DNA of 64,000 bases from Plasmodium malariae (GCF_900090045.1 NC_041786.1:935501-999500), one strand, 5' to 3'. Shown: positions 35,056 through 47,169, counted from the stretch's first letter. The notes: a model not told the origin generated them from the letters alone. A program made the numbers and translations.

Positions 35056-35964
35056 TGCACATGAATAGATATAATTGCGCGGATTCCTAAATGATAATTT
35101 TTTGCCATGAAGTGTTACATATTCCTTTGCACATTAACTGTTTTCCTCATAGAGCTGGAAAAAAAAAAAAAAAAAATTTCCATTATTGATTAAACAATAT
35201 ATTTGCTTCTTTTTATTTTTTTGTTTTTCGATTTCTTTTACAATTCTTAAATTTTATAAATTGTTCGAAAAAGAAAAAAATAAAAAAACTTTTATGCAAT
35301 TATCTGACAGTGCTAAAAAGCAAAATGGAAAGTGAAATATTCGTAAAATTTTAAAATATTTTTTACAAAATTTTCTTAAATTATAATTAATAATTTGTGT
35401 ATTAAGGCCAATAATTATCAAACATTTTTTTTTAAAATGATCAAAAATAGCGGTTTCCATATATCCAAAATAACAGTATATTTGTAAAATGGTAAATTTC
35501 TGTTTTTACGAGTACTATTTTCCATAAAGCGAATGAATTAGCGATTACAATGGGGAAATAAAAAAAAAAAAAAGAAGCAAAAACAGAAACAAAAAGAAAG
35601 AAACTACAACCATAGCGATGATGTTAAAATGCGCTGAAATATGCTAAAATGCACCCCTTGTACGTTTCGCAAATTTATAAAGGCATTTGTTATTTTTAAA
35701 AATATCACCTTTAAAAGGGCATATGCATATGCATATATATGTATATATCTATATGCAGAGGGTTTGATTTACTTTATCCCCACAAAGTTGAGGAAGATTT
35801 TTTGAAGTGATTTCAAACGTGCACTTTCAGCAGAAGTCTTGTAAAGAATATTAAGTAAAACACAAAAGGTACATCGAATAACGCACAACGAATAAAGCAG
35901 AGTGACCAACAACGAAGAAAAGGTAACCCACCCGCACTGATAAACCGTCTGAGCGAATTGCAAA

Positions 35965-36465
35965 ATGGTGAGGACAAAAAAGAATGCCGTAAATCATAAC
36001 CCATTAAACATAATTAATTTGGATGGGAATCTACCTATAAATAATATTGCACAAAATAGATTATCACATAAACAAATTATTTCTAAAACGAATAGAACTA
36101 TAAATGAAGGAAACTTAAATGAAGTTTCACAAAAAGGTTTAAAGAAAGCACGTATTAGACGACCACATAGATATAGACCAGGTGTTTTAGCTTTAAAAGA
36201 AATAAGAGCTTACCAAAGTACTACACAATTATTAATTCCAAAAATACCATTCGTAAGAGTAGTAAAAGAAATTACTCGTTTGTTTGAATTACCAGGTGAT
36301 CAGTTTCGTTATACTCCTGAGGCCTTGTTAGCTCTTCAAACAGCGTCAGAAGCTTATTTAGTTAGTTTATTTGAAGATGCATATTTATGTTCTCTTCACG
36401 CAAATAGAGTTACCCTTATGCCAAAAGACATACACTTAGCTAGAAGAATACGAGGACGAGACTGA
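35965..36465 (+). CDS. CENH3: Centromeric histone H3 variant (CenH3/CENP-A)
   Basis: This is a 166-residue single-exon protein. An N-terminal tail of about 70 residues begins MVRTKK and then diverges from canonical H3. The histone fold starts at [20 protein letters not shown]. It carries features typical of CenH3, such as a longer loop 1 ([19 protein letters not shown]) than in H3. It ends in the very conserved [20 protein letters not shown]...[18 protein letters not shown]. It replaces H3 at centromeric nucleosomes and directs kinetochore assembly. The 5' flank (35765-35964) is less AT-rich than other spacers and may be transcribed leader. Confidence 0.95.
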   Translation: MVRTKKNAVNHNPLNIINLDGNLPINNIAQNRLSHKQIISKTNRTINEGNLNEVSQKGLKKARIRRPHRYRPGVLALKEIRAYQSTTQLLIPKIPFVRVVKEITRLFELPGDQFRYTPEALLALQTASEAYLVSLFEDAYLCSLHANRVTLMPKDIHLARRIRGRD

Positions 36466-36838
36466 GTTCTTTACGTGCAATTACTCCTTGCAGTATTTGG
36501 ACGTTCAGATATGAAGCAGTTATTCCTCCATATTTTATTGCCCTTTATCACTCAGCACAATATTACAACGTACTACATTTTAATACAGTGTACCAAATTT
36601 TATTGCACTATATTATCTTTTATTTTTTTGCTGTTGCAATAATATGTGCAAAAACGGACAAACACGAATGATTATGATAATAACAGCACACGTTATATTA
36701 AAAAAAAAAAAAAATATATATATGAAAAAAGAAAAAAGCAAAAAGCAAAAAGAAAAAAATTCTCCTCCCAATCGACCCCTAAACCCGTTAAGGTACAAGG
36801 AAAAAAAAAAATAAACACAAAAAAAAAAAAAAAAATGT

Positions 36839-38551
36839 ATGAGCGAAAATAAACAAGTGAAGAAGTACAACTGGGATAACATTTTGATTATGTTCGTGGG
36901 GAACGACATTTCAGGAAAGAGTATTTTCCAGGTTACTCCTTTATGTATTGGAAAATGGACGCATGTGCTCATATACTTTTGTCTGTATGTGTGTATAACC
37001 AATATATATGTAGTACAATTATGGTGCTACCTCTAAAAAGGCATAATAGTTATTTATGTAAAGAACCCCATACATTAATTACAATCGAACAAGGATAAAA
37101 TGAACGTTTAATATAACTGCAACTGATCATTTCAACTTCAACAATTCTTTTTTTTTTTTTCGATATTAATTTTGTTGTCATAATACTTTTCTGGCCTTTA
37201 ATTTTTTTTCTCTTTTTTACCCATGTTGTTTCGCGTTAGCATAAGTGTATGCATAAATACACGTACGAATATATATTAATACGCTTTTGAGCGCTTTAAT
37301 TTTCAAATTCTTCCATTTACAAGCTCACTTTTCATGTTTTACCAAGCATTATATATTTTTTCCTTTTTTTTTTTTTTTTTTTTTATTGACATATATTCAT
37401 CCGTACTTTTTAAGTTTTTTAATTATAATAAAATTAGGTATTAAAAATGAAAAAAATAGTTCCTTTGCAAATGCGTTCACCCGTACGCATTATATGTTGT
37501 TTCATTGTTGGATTAATGCTGTATATACGAGCATGTTAGCGAGTGATATTGTATGCATTTATGTATGTACATATATATATATATAAATATATATGTATAC
37601 ACATATATATGTATTTTTTTTTTTTTTTTTTTTTGGCACTTATTACTATGTATAAAAAAGATGAGTAATTTTTGCATAATTTTTGTACTTTTTCCAAAAT
37701 TTTAATTTTGGCTTTTCCCACTTTCAATTTAAATGTAGAGGTCGTAATTTTATTTTATTTTTTTTTTTTTAAATTAAGCGGAATGTATTTTTCGGCGTTC
37801 ATGAGGTGGGAACTAGTACAGGATACAACATCGTTCTGCAGGTAAGTACGTACATATGTATTTATGCTTATAAATTGTATGGTTATATAAATACTAATTA
37901 TATGCGAGCAAATATGCGTTGTCGGTAAATACGAAAATGCATACATTAGTGATTCAACTCTTGACTAAGGGGTTAAAACGACACTAATTTATTAGCACAA
38001 TATTATTATAATATTTTATGAGATATAATTTTTTTTTTTGGAGTTTTAAATTTTTACATAGAAGCATGAAAAATTGAGCACAAGTAGATATAGATATAAA
38101 TATATATATATATATATATATGTGCGACTTTACCGTTGAAAAAAAAAAAAAAAAAAATTGCATACATATAATTATATATATAAATATATATATATAATTA
38201 TATATATAAATATATATATATATATGTATGTATGCATGCTTATGTATATAAAATTAAAAAAAATATATTTTTTCCTTTTCGTCAAAGTTACATTTTGTAC
38301 AAACAATAGTACAGCAATCGTATTATATGTATACATTTATATACATATATATGTTTGCGCGTACATCTGTATAATTCATGTTATGTATATATTATAATCG
38401 TATGTAACACTGGTGAAAAACCCTCATTTCAAGTTTCACAGGAAAAAGCAGAATGATGGAATTGATTTTCCCAAAAAAAAAAAAAATAGTTTTATTAACG
38501 AACTCTATTGTAAAACAGTATTTTAAAAGAGAAAAGCAAAAATTAGTATAG
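36839..38551 (+). CDS. Small four-exon protein, possible Sm/LSm-like fold (predicted)
   Basis: Phase-compatible exons are read at 36839-36931 (ATG; YNWDNILIMFVGNDISGKS...), 37779-37841 (RNVFFGVHEVGTSTGYNIVL; donor CAG|GTAAGT), 38062-38083 (KHEKLST) and 38442-38551 (MMELIFPKKKKIVLLTNSIV... to a stop). The join is 95 residues. The pattern hydrophobic-GNxxxG-hydrophobic, then YNIVLQ, then IVLLTNSIVKQY resembles Sm motifs 1 and 2 in a degenerate form. GNDISGKS also fits a P-loop, so a nucleotide-binding protein is the alternative. Exon 3 (22 bases) is the weakest call, and another exon could lie in the 850-base first intron. The fold is inference only. Confidence 0.4.
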
Positions 38552-38674
38552 ATATGTAAGTAAGTATATATATCTAAGTATTGGCATATATGTAATCATA
38601 TATATGCAAGTTGTATATATACGTGTGATACATATATGTACATTTAGTTTACGTACCTACTGCATGAAGGCAAA

Positions 38675-41600
38675 ATGGTAACTATGACAGGAGAAGAAAG
38701 CGACTTTTACGATGGATGCAAAAGCATTTTAACAAATTTGTTAGAAAGAAATAATGATAAAAAGAAAATAAATATAAGTTTAAGAGAATTTAATTTTTAC
38801 GAAAATGAGAAAAGAGAACTAAACTGCATTAACATATCTCCATGTAAGTATTACATGAGTATCTGTGATTCGTTTGGTATAATATATGTATATAAAATTG
38901 TAGGAAATGAATTTGTTTATATACTGAAGCTGGACATTTACTGTACTAGCACAGTAGTGAAATCAGTTATATGGGTTAGCAAAAAGAATAAATGTAGTAG
39001 CAAAAATAGTACAAAAAATGGTAAAAAGAAAATACACTTATTTATGAACAATGATTATAAGGATTATTTATTATTCATTTCAACCTTGTGTGGAATTATA
39101 ATTCTGTACGACTTAGAAAGTAAAAATATTGTTCAAAAGATAGTAACGAACGGAAGTATAAGCTGTTGCAAATTAAACAATACGTTGCAGTATTTCGGAA
39201 TGTGCAATTTAAATGGATATTTTTATTTATATAATATTTACCAGAATGAGGGAAAAACGATATATAACTGTTTTGACAAATTTTACGAATCGGACATAGA
39301 GGAAGAGGGGGGAATAATCGTCCAGTATGGGACAAACTACAAGAAGAGTAAGAATTATAGGAAAGGTGCCAAGAGGGGCAGAGCTGAAATTAGAGGAAAT
39401 GGAGAAAGAAGCAGAAGTAGAGGAGGCAGAGGAGGTAGAGAAGGCAGAGGAGGCAGAGGAGGTAGAGAAGGCAGAGGAGGCAGAGAAGGCAGAGGAGGCA
39501 GAGAAGGCAGAGGAGGCAGAGAAGGCAGAGGAGGCAGAGAAGGTAGAGGAAGCAGAGGAAGTAGTGAAAGTAGGGATGGTAGCTTATGCAACATAAGGGA
39601 CGAGTACGTACATGCTAGCGAAGGATGCACCTATATATCCTCTCCGGAGCAGCAATGTAATAAAAGGATAAAGCTGTCGAATGACTTGTCGTCCTACTTG
39701 GATGATACTTATAACATGCAAAGCAGCCGAGAAAATAGCGACGAAGGTAGCGTTAATAATGATGGTAGTAGCGTTAATAATGATGGTAGTAGCGTTAATA
39801 ATGATGGTAGTAGCGTTAATAATGATGATAGTAGCGTTAATAATGATAATAGTGGCATTAATAATGATGGAAATACGAGCAGTGCTGTGCCGAATGACGA
39901 GCCAAACAACACTGGCGAGGGCACAACCCTTCCCCTATTTGCTCAGAAGGACGAACACAATTATGATTATGTAAAAAACGAAACGTTTAACATTTATATT
40001 AAAAATAAATTTAAGTGCAAAGAAAAGTTAGTTTGTTTATATTTTGTAGACGTGCTTAAAAAGAGGAGTGTTTTGCTGGATGTTATGGATCATGGCCTGA
40101 TGAAAAAGAATAAAAAAATAGGAAAATACAATGGCATTGGCATTGGCGTTGGCACCGGAACTGGAACTGGCCGTTACATCGACTACGGCGGCTACCGCTC
40201 CGTTTCCAACAACAAGGAGTGCCATAGTGAACTGCGAAGCGGAATTCGATCCATTGAAAAGTCGTATGATAACTATAATCACTATGTACTGTTAGGAAGC
40301 GAAAATTCGAAAATTTATAAATACAATTTGTCGAACAGTATATGTGAAGGGGAGTTTATAAGTATGAATAAGAACTCTGTAATATGGGATGTCATGTACA
40401 TTTACAAAACAGATGAAATTGTATGTGTTGATAATAAAGGATCATTAATAATATTTGACAACAACACTTATTCTATTAAATATTTTTTTAATATTCACAA
40501 TTACAAATCTGTTTCTTTAACTAAAACGTTAAATGAGAAGTTCATTTTTTCAGCAGGTGTTGATCGTCATATAATTAAATATACATTATCCGAAATACAT
40601 ACGGCTGGTAGTGTTAACTATCAGAGGGATAGTAACACAGCTCGTGGAAGTAGATTCATATGGGTGAACAACTACAAGCTTGATGAGCATAATGGAAGGG
40701 ATCGTTTTCATGAAAAAGCCCACCCCAGCTCAGGTGGGACAGTCCCTTCGCCTCGACCACAGAAAAGTAATAATAATATTATTGACTGCGATGCTAACTG
40801 CGATACTAACTGCGATGCTAACTGCGATGATAACTGCTATCCTAATGGCTACCCTAATGGCTATCCTAATGGCTATCCTAATGGCTACCCTAATGGCTAC
40901 CTAATGCTATCCTAATGGCTATCCTAATGGCTATCCTAATGGCTATCCTAATGGCTATCCTAATGGCTATCCTAATGGCTACCCTAATGGCTACCCTAAT
41001 GGCTACCCTAATGGCTATCCTAATGGCTATCCTAATGGCTATCCTAATGGATATGCTAACCGTGGTGCTAACTGTAATGACAATAATCATCATGGTAATA
41101 GTAACATCAGTGCGAAGGAATTATTCTTTATCCACAAGGTAAAAGCATCAAGGAAGATGGACAAGAAGTGGTATTTTATTAATAAATATTCTGCACACAT
41201 TTCAGACATTAAACAGATCGTTTTTTTAAGTGACAACTACTTGTTAAGTATAAGCGATGATTTAACCTTTTGCTTAATTGATATTCTGCATAACCGAAAG
41301 AAGTACTACTCAATTAAAAATATCTCAAATAGCAAACATGTATTTTTTTCATCGAATTTGAAGAACATCCTGTGTGTTTATTCGAATCAGTTGAATGTTT
41401 ACTACAATGAAAATTGCATTGCTTCTCCCAGCGCTGCTAACACTAGTGATGTTTCTAACGCTATTAATGCGGGTGACTATGCTGGCCGCTCCTCAAGGGA
41501 ACCAGATGAAGGAACGGTATTAAAGAGGTGCAATACATATATGACAAATGCTGAAGGAAGGATAACTCCTCAAGTTGGTGCATGCATAAATGCATCGAAT

Positions 41601-43229
41601 TACAGGCATCTAGTGAACATTACTTATGAAGAAAACGAATACATAATCAAATGCAATTTAAACAAACAATTTGATAAAATAGCTTGTGTAACGAATAAGA
41701 ATTTTAGCTTATACCATTTTAATGCAGATACTTTGACTATTTTTAACTACGACATTTCGAATCTGAACTTTTTTAAAGTGTATGACTTTTGTTTTTTAAA
41801 TAATAATCATATAATTGTTTCTTTGCATAGACGCACAGATGAACTTCATTATAATAAGGTAAAAACGATTAACAATACGAATAAAGCCAATGGTAACACA
41901 TGGAATGGTAAGAATTATCGAATGCAACAAAACCATAGCGGATTTGAAAGGAATGACCAAGTGGATCACACTGACAACATGTACAGTAATGATGGAAACC
42001 CTAGGGAAAGCAGCAACAGTCGCTTGTCCATTCAAAGAGTGAACAATAGCTTGGCTGGTTTCCCCTATGGTGATGATATAAACTGCTCCAGCAGAGTAGG
42101 AAATAAAAAAGAATCAAAACTAAGCTTCATCTTTAACAATAATTTAAATGAAAATCTAAACATATACAAAAATTCGTTTAGCTACTACATAACAATATAT
42201 AATATAAAAAAAAAAAAAATTAAAGAAGAGCTAAAGGTTGATAGGGTTCTTTGCAATTTTAAGAAATATAAGAAAGGATTAATAGTTTGTTCTGACTATA
42301 TGAAAAACATTTATTTGTTTTTTAAAAATATGAAAATGAAAAGATACTTAAACAAATGTATAAGACTGAGTGATTTTAATATGAATGAGGAAAATGCGCA
42401 TCGTAGTTTTCTCTTCTATTTCGTTGTAGAAGATTTTTTTTTAGTTTTTACATTAGATAATTTATTGTATATATATTACATGGATTTTAATAAGAATAAC
42501 ATATATATGGTAAAGAAGAGTCTTATCAAATATTATAATCTTAACGAGTTAAGTGATATTATTTTAGTCAACTTGAATATACATACAGAGAATCAAAAAG
42601 AAGATAACATGTCCACATTTGAGGATGTAGAAACATTGAGTAAAGAACAAAAGGAAAATAATGAAGTACATATAAAATATTATTTAAAATACAAATATTG
42701 TCTTATATTAAAAGGATTAAATATAGTACGAATAGTTGACTTTAATATACATGACCATTCTCTTATTGACATAAATATTTGTAGATCACGTACCATATCA
42801 AATATTAATAACAATACATGTAGTCAATATTACATTCCTTCCTTAAATTTTAAATACAATTTTTTAAATTTAAAGCATTTATATTTTCAAGATGCAAATA
42901 TCTATTCTTTTATTAAAAAGGAAATAAGAAAAGCAGGAATACCAAATGCAGATGGTAATTTTATGGTTAACAGTTGCGATGAACAAAATCACATCTCGTT
43001 AAGTGAACAAAAAAAAGGAAAAAATCAATTGAGGAAAGAGAGCGAGTCCTTATACATGAATATGTTTTCACTCTCTTTTAAAACACTCACACACTTAAAA
43101 AGAAGTAATATTGTAAACATTCACTTCTTGTACACCACTGAAAATAACATAATCGTTCTAATTTGCATACCAAAGAATATCGACAGCACCTTAATTAACG
43201 TAGCGGACACGAAGAAGTACGTTAAGTAA
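38675..43229 (+). CDS. WD40-repeat protein, UTP4/Cirhin-like; frame broken by a 2-base slip in a repeat
   Basis: The frame from 38675 runs to 40915. The frame ending at 43229 is open back to 40905 and is offset by exactly two bases. The shift lies where one 12-bp unit (aatggctaccct) lacks two bases (about 40897-40906), so this is one gene of about 1518 codons. WD-like strands flank long inserts: INISPCKYYMSICDSFGIIY at the start, then VIWDVMYIYKTDEIVCVDNKG, FIFSAGVDRHIIKYT, and KWYFINKYSAHISDIKQIVF after the repeats. These match the order of conserved blocks in UTP4, part of the t-UTP complex for 18S pre-rRNA processing in the nucleolus. Inserts include Glu-Gly-Arg, Ser-Val-Asn-Asn-Asp-Gly and Asn-Gly-Tyr-Pro arrays. 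Assembly error or slippage is likelier than a true pseudogene. Confidence 0.65.
39412..39570 (+). repeat. Coding repeat, 15-bp units (Gly-Arg-Glu-Gly-Arg type)
   Basis: Units of ggcagagaaggcagagga encode an Arg/Gly-rich (RGG-like) array inside the UTP4-like gene, suggestive of RNA binding. Confidence 0.85.
39748..39870 (+). repeat. Coding repeat, 21-bp units (Ser-Ser-Val-Asn-Asn-Asp-Gly)
   Basis: Five to six near-identical 21-bp units lie in the UTP4-like gene. Confidence 0.85.
40840..41060 (+). repeat. Coding repeat, 12-bp units (Asn-Gly-Tyr-Pro) with frame slip
   Basis: About eighteen units of aatggctatcct or aatggctaccct. One unit near 40897-40906 is two bases short and changes the frame of the host gene. 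Confidence 0.9.
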
Positions 43230-43534
43230 ATAACCCCACCACCCTTACGCATGCGAAGGGAAATCACTGGGGTTTCAACTGTGCTGCATTTGAAGTACCT
43301 TGGTTTGCCATTCGTTTGATCGCCCGTTCGTCCATTTATATATTTGTGCGTACATTAAAATATGTGTTTATTCATTTATCAACTCACTCTTTCCACTGTT
43401 TTCCACACCCCATGCACACCATCTATTGTTGTCAGAGTCTCCACTCGAGTACATTTGATTGAATATTATATAACTACAATTTGTTTTCTTTTTTTCTTCA
43501 TTTTAACCATTCGTAAAAAGCTTTTTTAAATTTA

Positions 43535-43730
43535 CAAAAAAATTAATAATTAAAAAATTAAAATTAAAAAATTAAAAAATTAAAATTAAAAAATTAAAAA
43601 ATTAAAATTAAAAAATTAAAAAATTAAAATTAAAAAATAATAATTAAAAAATTAATAATTAAAAAATTAATAATTAAAAAATTAAAAAATTAAAATTAAA
43701 AAATAATAATTAAAAAATAATAATTACATA
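43535..43730. repeat. Array of aaattaaaa-type units
   Basis: Simple A/T repetition (attaaaaaattaaaat) lies between the UTP4-like gene and the convergent gene at 44074. Nothing else is visible in 43230-44073. Confidence 0.85.
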
Positions 43731-44073
43731 TTAATTCATAATTTTCCTGTAACAAAATACGCCACGACGAGAAAAGAGGCGGCGTCGTACGTAAAAATGT
43801 GGATGCTGGTACAGGTACACATATGTGTATGTATATACATATATATATATATATACAGAAATACGCCCCATGTACACTTATTCCCACATACGCACATATG
43901 TAATATGCTTGTGTGTAAATGTTTAACGAGGAAAACATTTCTGTTCCTCCAATTTTAAGCAAACAATAAAAAAAATGAATATCCATGAGTATACTAAATT
44001 GTTTTATTCAAAAACGTTAATACAGGATAATACATTTTTGCGCCCTTATTTCGTATCTTCCCTTCCCCTATTT

Positions 44074-45303
44074 TTAAATAATATGCTTGTCTACTAATAT
44101 GTAGGATTCATTTTCGACAATTCTGTCAATCCTATCTTTTAAGAGATCTCTAAGATCAATTTTATATTTCTCATCTTGTGTCTTTTTTAATGTCTGTAAA
44201 ATGTTATTGAAACTTTTATTTTTTCGAACTTCGTTTTCGAGGTACAAGAATATTTTTCTATTACTTTTTACAAGTTCATGCATATAATATCTGTAGGTGT
44301 AAAACGATATAACATAAGAGTCACTAAATAAGCAGTTCATTTTATTATCATTTTTATCAACACTTGGAAAATCTTTTATTTTGTTTTTTATGTATTTATA
44401 TGTTTCTTCTCTGTTATTCAAATTACTATTGCATTTCCTGCTAAAATATTTTCTTGCTTCTTTTGGACAAAAGAATAATATTTTACACTGAAAAATAGAG
44501 CGTAAAAAATAAACAATTACTGAGAGTATCTTTTCCTTAATTCTGTTTTTTTCATATTTTTCATTTACTTTCTCTATACCTATAATCCACTCTTCCTTCC
44601 TTTTTCCCAAAGCATTTTTTAAATTATCACAATGAGTTACTTGTTCACTCGCATACTCATCCGATAATATTTCAGTAAATTTCTCACTACTTAACAGTTC
44701 ATGTTTTTTTCCTCGATCGTTATCCTTCTCAATTTGATCTAATATAAAAACATTTTTTTTTTTTTTTTTTTTCGAGCTATTTTCTTCATCAATATATTCA
44801 TTATTATTTCCAATTATATTATGTTCTTCTTTGACTGAATATAACTTAATAAATTTTAAGACTGTCAAAATTTCTCTGATATTAAAACTTAGTGGACTTT
44901 CCTCCTTATCATAACTATATCTCAAATTCTCCTTTTCAAAATTCGCTTTTCTTTTTTTTGTATTTGTATTAACCTGTTCATATGAATAAAAATCCTTTTT
45001 AATATTTATCAGCCCAATCTTTTTTATAGTTTTATTTTTTAACAAACAGTAACACAAATTGTTGTTACTAATTACTAAGCTCAGGACATTTATGTTACAT
45101 CCCTTCGCCTTCATTTCCTCCAAACAGTGCTCTATGCTTTTAATGCTTGACACATAGCGTACCACTCCAATGCCCCTGTAACTGCCAATTGTACTGCTAC
45201 TACTGCTACTATTACTGCTGCAACTACTACTACTACTTTGTAGCTGATTTTTTAAAAAAGTAGAAAAATATACCAACTCTCTCTTTATCAATTTTATGAA
45301 CAT
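44074..45303 (-). CDS. Conserved protein of unknown function, possible RNase H-like (YqgF/Cce1-type) fold
   Basis: This is a 409-residue single-exon protein. The N-terminus is basic and hydrophobic (MFIKLIKRELVYFSTFLKNQ) followed by a Ser run, compatible with a mitochondrial presequence. A first conserved-looking block (VLSLVISNNNLCYCLL) resembles strand 1 of RNase H-like resolvases, but the catalytic Asp position reads Ser. A second block (WIIGIEKV) and a third (FSDSYVISFYTYRYYMHEL) sit where such enzymes carry their Glu and Asp. Lys-rich, acidic linkers separate them. I do not recognise the family with certainty; the fold is a hypothesis and the active site looks incomplete. Confidence 0.6.
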   Translation of the reverse strand: MFIKLIKRELVYFSTFLKNQLQSSSSSCSSNSSSSSSTIGSYRGIGVVRYVSSIKSIEHCLEEMKAKGCNINVLSLVISNNNLCYCLLKNKTIKKIGLINIKKDFYSYEQVNTNTKKRKANFEKENLRYSYDKEESPLSFNIREILTVLKFIKLYSVKEEHNIIGNNNEYIDEENSSKKKKKKNVFILDQIEKDNDRGKKHELLSSEKFTEILSDEYASEQVTHCDNLKNALGKRKEEWIIGIEKVNEKYEKNRIKEKILSVIVYFLRSIFQCKILFFCPKEARKYFSRKCNSNLNNREETYKYIKNKIKDFPSVDKNDNKMNCLFSDSYVISFYTYRYYMHELVKSNRKIFLYLENEVRKNKSFNNILQTLKKTQDEKYKIDLRDLLKDRIDRIVENESYILVDKHII

Positions 45304-45423
45304 TGGAACAGAACTGTTTATTTTTATCTGCGTTTTTTTTTTTTAAAAGTAGCAGTGATATTTAACACATGAGGAAACATTAGTGATGTTGCGATATCCT
45401 GGAGTGCCCCCTGTCCTTCTTTT

Positions 45424-45480
45424 TGCTCCAGCAGCTACTACTACTTCTAGTACTAGTACTACTACTACTTCTAGTACTAG

Positions 45481-45512
<32 letters not shown>

Positions 45513-45545
45513 GTGATGTTGCTGCTACTTCTTCTAATACTACTA
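45424..45545 (+). repeat. (ACT)n-rich array at the 5' side of the gene at 44074
   Basis: Tandem act/agt trinucleotides (actactacttctagtactag). The same codon pair in antisense gives the Ser run inside the neighbouring gene, so the two tracts may share an origin. Confidence 0.75.
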
Positions 45546-46150
45546 CTAACGATATTGCTATTATTTTATTAGCTTATTTTTTTTAATTTTAACTAGCCAA
45601 CTTTTTTGCTATTCCATAATTTTTTTTTTTTTTCTCAAATATTCTTGCACGTTCAGAAAAAACACCCTATGTGTATACATAACGCAAATGGGATGATAAA
45701 AGTACGAATTTTCGTAAAATGAAAAAAAGGTTTATAACTTTTAATATTGATTAACAATTAAAATAACTCACGAAATGATATAACATTATAATAATATTTA
45801 AAAATATAATATATAGTTTTATTTATTTATTTTTTTTTTTTAAAGGAAAACTATATATGACTATATAAAGCATGCGTACGCGCGAATAATTTTTATTTTT
45901 TCCCCTTGAAGGAACGTGATAAACATGCGCATGTAATGCATATAAAATTTGCTGAAATTTTTGAGGAGGGTTCTCCAAAAATTGAGTTTTTTTCTTTCTT
46001 TTTTACATTTTCATTATTTACCTTTTTTTTCTTTTTTCTTTTTTTTTTATTCTTTTTTTTTTTTTTCTGTTTTTCCTTTTTCACATTTTTTTTATTTTTT
46101 ATTTTTGTTTTTCTTTTATTAACAAAACTCCTATTCGGTTTGTGAAAAAA

Positions 46151-46231
46151 GTTGATGTTCAAAAAGAGATGCAGTGCACAGATATTGGGCTAAGCGGCAC
46201 GCAGAATAAACGTAAGATAAATTTTAAGTGA
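46151..46231 (+). CDS. Possible terminal exon of an unrecognised small gene
   Basis: The plus strand reads VDVQKEMQCTDIGLSGTQNK, then RKINFK and a stop, preceded by KTPIRFVKK in the same frame and by a long pyrimidine stretch (45985-46120). A coding-like stretch ERDKHAHVMHIKFAEIFEEG lies upstream near 45912 in a different frame. An exon junction inside the T-rich stretch would join them, but no clear donor was found. Product unknown. Confidence 0.3.
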   Translation, partial: VDVQKEMQCTDIGLSGTQNKRKINFK

Positions 46232-46467
46232 TATGTATTATGTAGAATATATACGAAGATAACTTCTATTTTTTTTTTTAATTTTTTATACTCCTGTTTT
46301 TCTCCCACCTGTGGTGTGTATTTCCATTGATCCATGAATGTTGGAACATATATCTATATCTATATATCTATATCTATCTATACCTATATATATATATATA
46401 TATATGCACATCTTAAGGTTTCTCCACGTGCGCACCTTTATAACAGTTGAGCGTGGCATTTTACTAC

Positions 46468-47169
46468 CTATGAACGCTTCATCTTTTCATAGTCTGTATA
46501 CGTGAGGCTACAGTTTACACCTTCGTATCGTTCTACTTGTATGATTTTCAACAATTCATCGTTAATTTCCCCCCTGTAGTTTGCTTTCCTTATTAATTTC
46601 CTGATCGTCGTTTGATGATCAAAGTTATGTTGTGATGCTACATCAGGTAAAAATGTAGAAGAATATTTTTTTTTGTTCACAGTAAAATTTATTTTTATAC
46701 CATGTTTCCCAATAACCCAATCATAAATATGATTACATTCTTCAAAATTAAATAAATACGTAATAGTAACAATTAAATATGGTAAATCTTTAAGTGTTAT
46801 AGGGTCAAATCTTGTATCGTAAAGTGAACTTTGTAAAGTATAATAATGTAATTCTAAAATATCTATTTCACTTAAACAACCTATACATCCTTTTAATTCA
46901 TATGCATCGTAATCATAAGAGCCTAAGTCATTCATGTCGTTCAATTTCATCCATTTTACAAAAAAGGGTATCTTAAATCCTTTCTGATGCAATGCTTCTA
47001 ACACTGCAGGAATATAGTCATACTTTTCCCTTTTTAACTCATGCTTTAATATGTCAAAGCACCATGAACATATAATATCCTTTTTTTCTATTAGTTCAGT
47101 TACCACATCTTTTTTATCATTTACTAATTCTACTGTCTTTTCAACACTAGTTGACGCGGAGGAATACAT
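46468..47169 (-). CDS. AMMECR1 domain protein
   Basis: This is a 233-residue single-exon protein with the AMMECR1 domain covering nearly its whole length. ELKGCIGCLS corresponds to the invariant LRGCIGT-type motif, with Lys for Arg. RFDPITLKDLPYLIVTITYL, DWVIGKHGI, STFLPDVASQHNFD and the terminal SLTYTDYEKM block follow in the usual order. The family is universal and its molecular activity is unsettled; recent work in other organisms suggests roles in redox-linked chemistry, which I do not extend to this protein. Confidence 0.9.
   Translation of the reverse strand: MYSSASTSVEKTVELVNDKKDVVTELIEKKDIICSWCFDILKHELKREKYDYIPAVLEALHQKGFKIPFFVKWMKLNDMNDLGSYDYDAYELKGCIGCLSEIDILELHYYTLQSSLYDTRFDPITLKDLPYLIVTITYLFNFEECNHIYDWVIGKHGIKINFTVNKKKYSSTFLPDVASQHNFDHQTTIRKLIRKANYRGEINDELLKIIQVERYEGVNCSLTYTDYEKMKRS

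Noticed and set aside
37610..37727. Minus-strand frame MKVGKAKIKILEKV resembling ribosomal P0/MRT4 N-termini
   Set aside because: It is only about 30 codons, ends in poly(dT), has no partner exons, and overlaps an intron of the plus-strand prediction.
38675..43229. Two separate WD40 genes
   Set aside because: The frames are offset by exactly the two bases missing from one repeat unit and carry complementary parts of a single protein.
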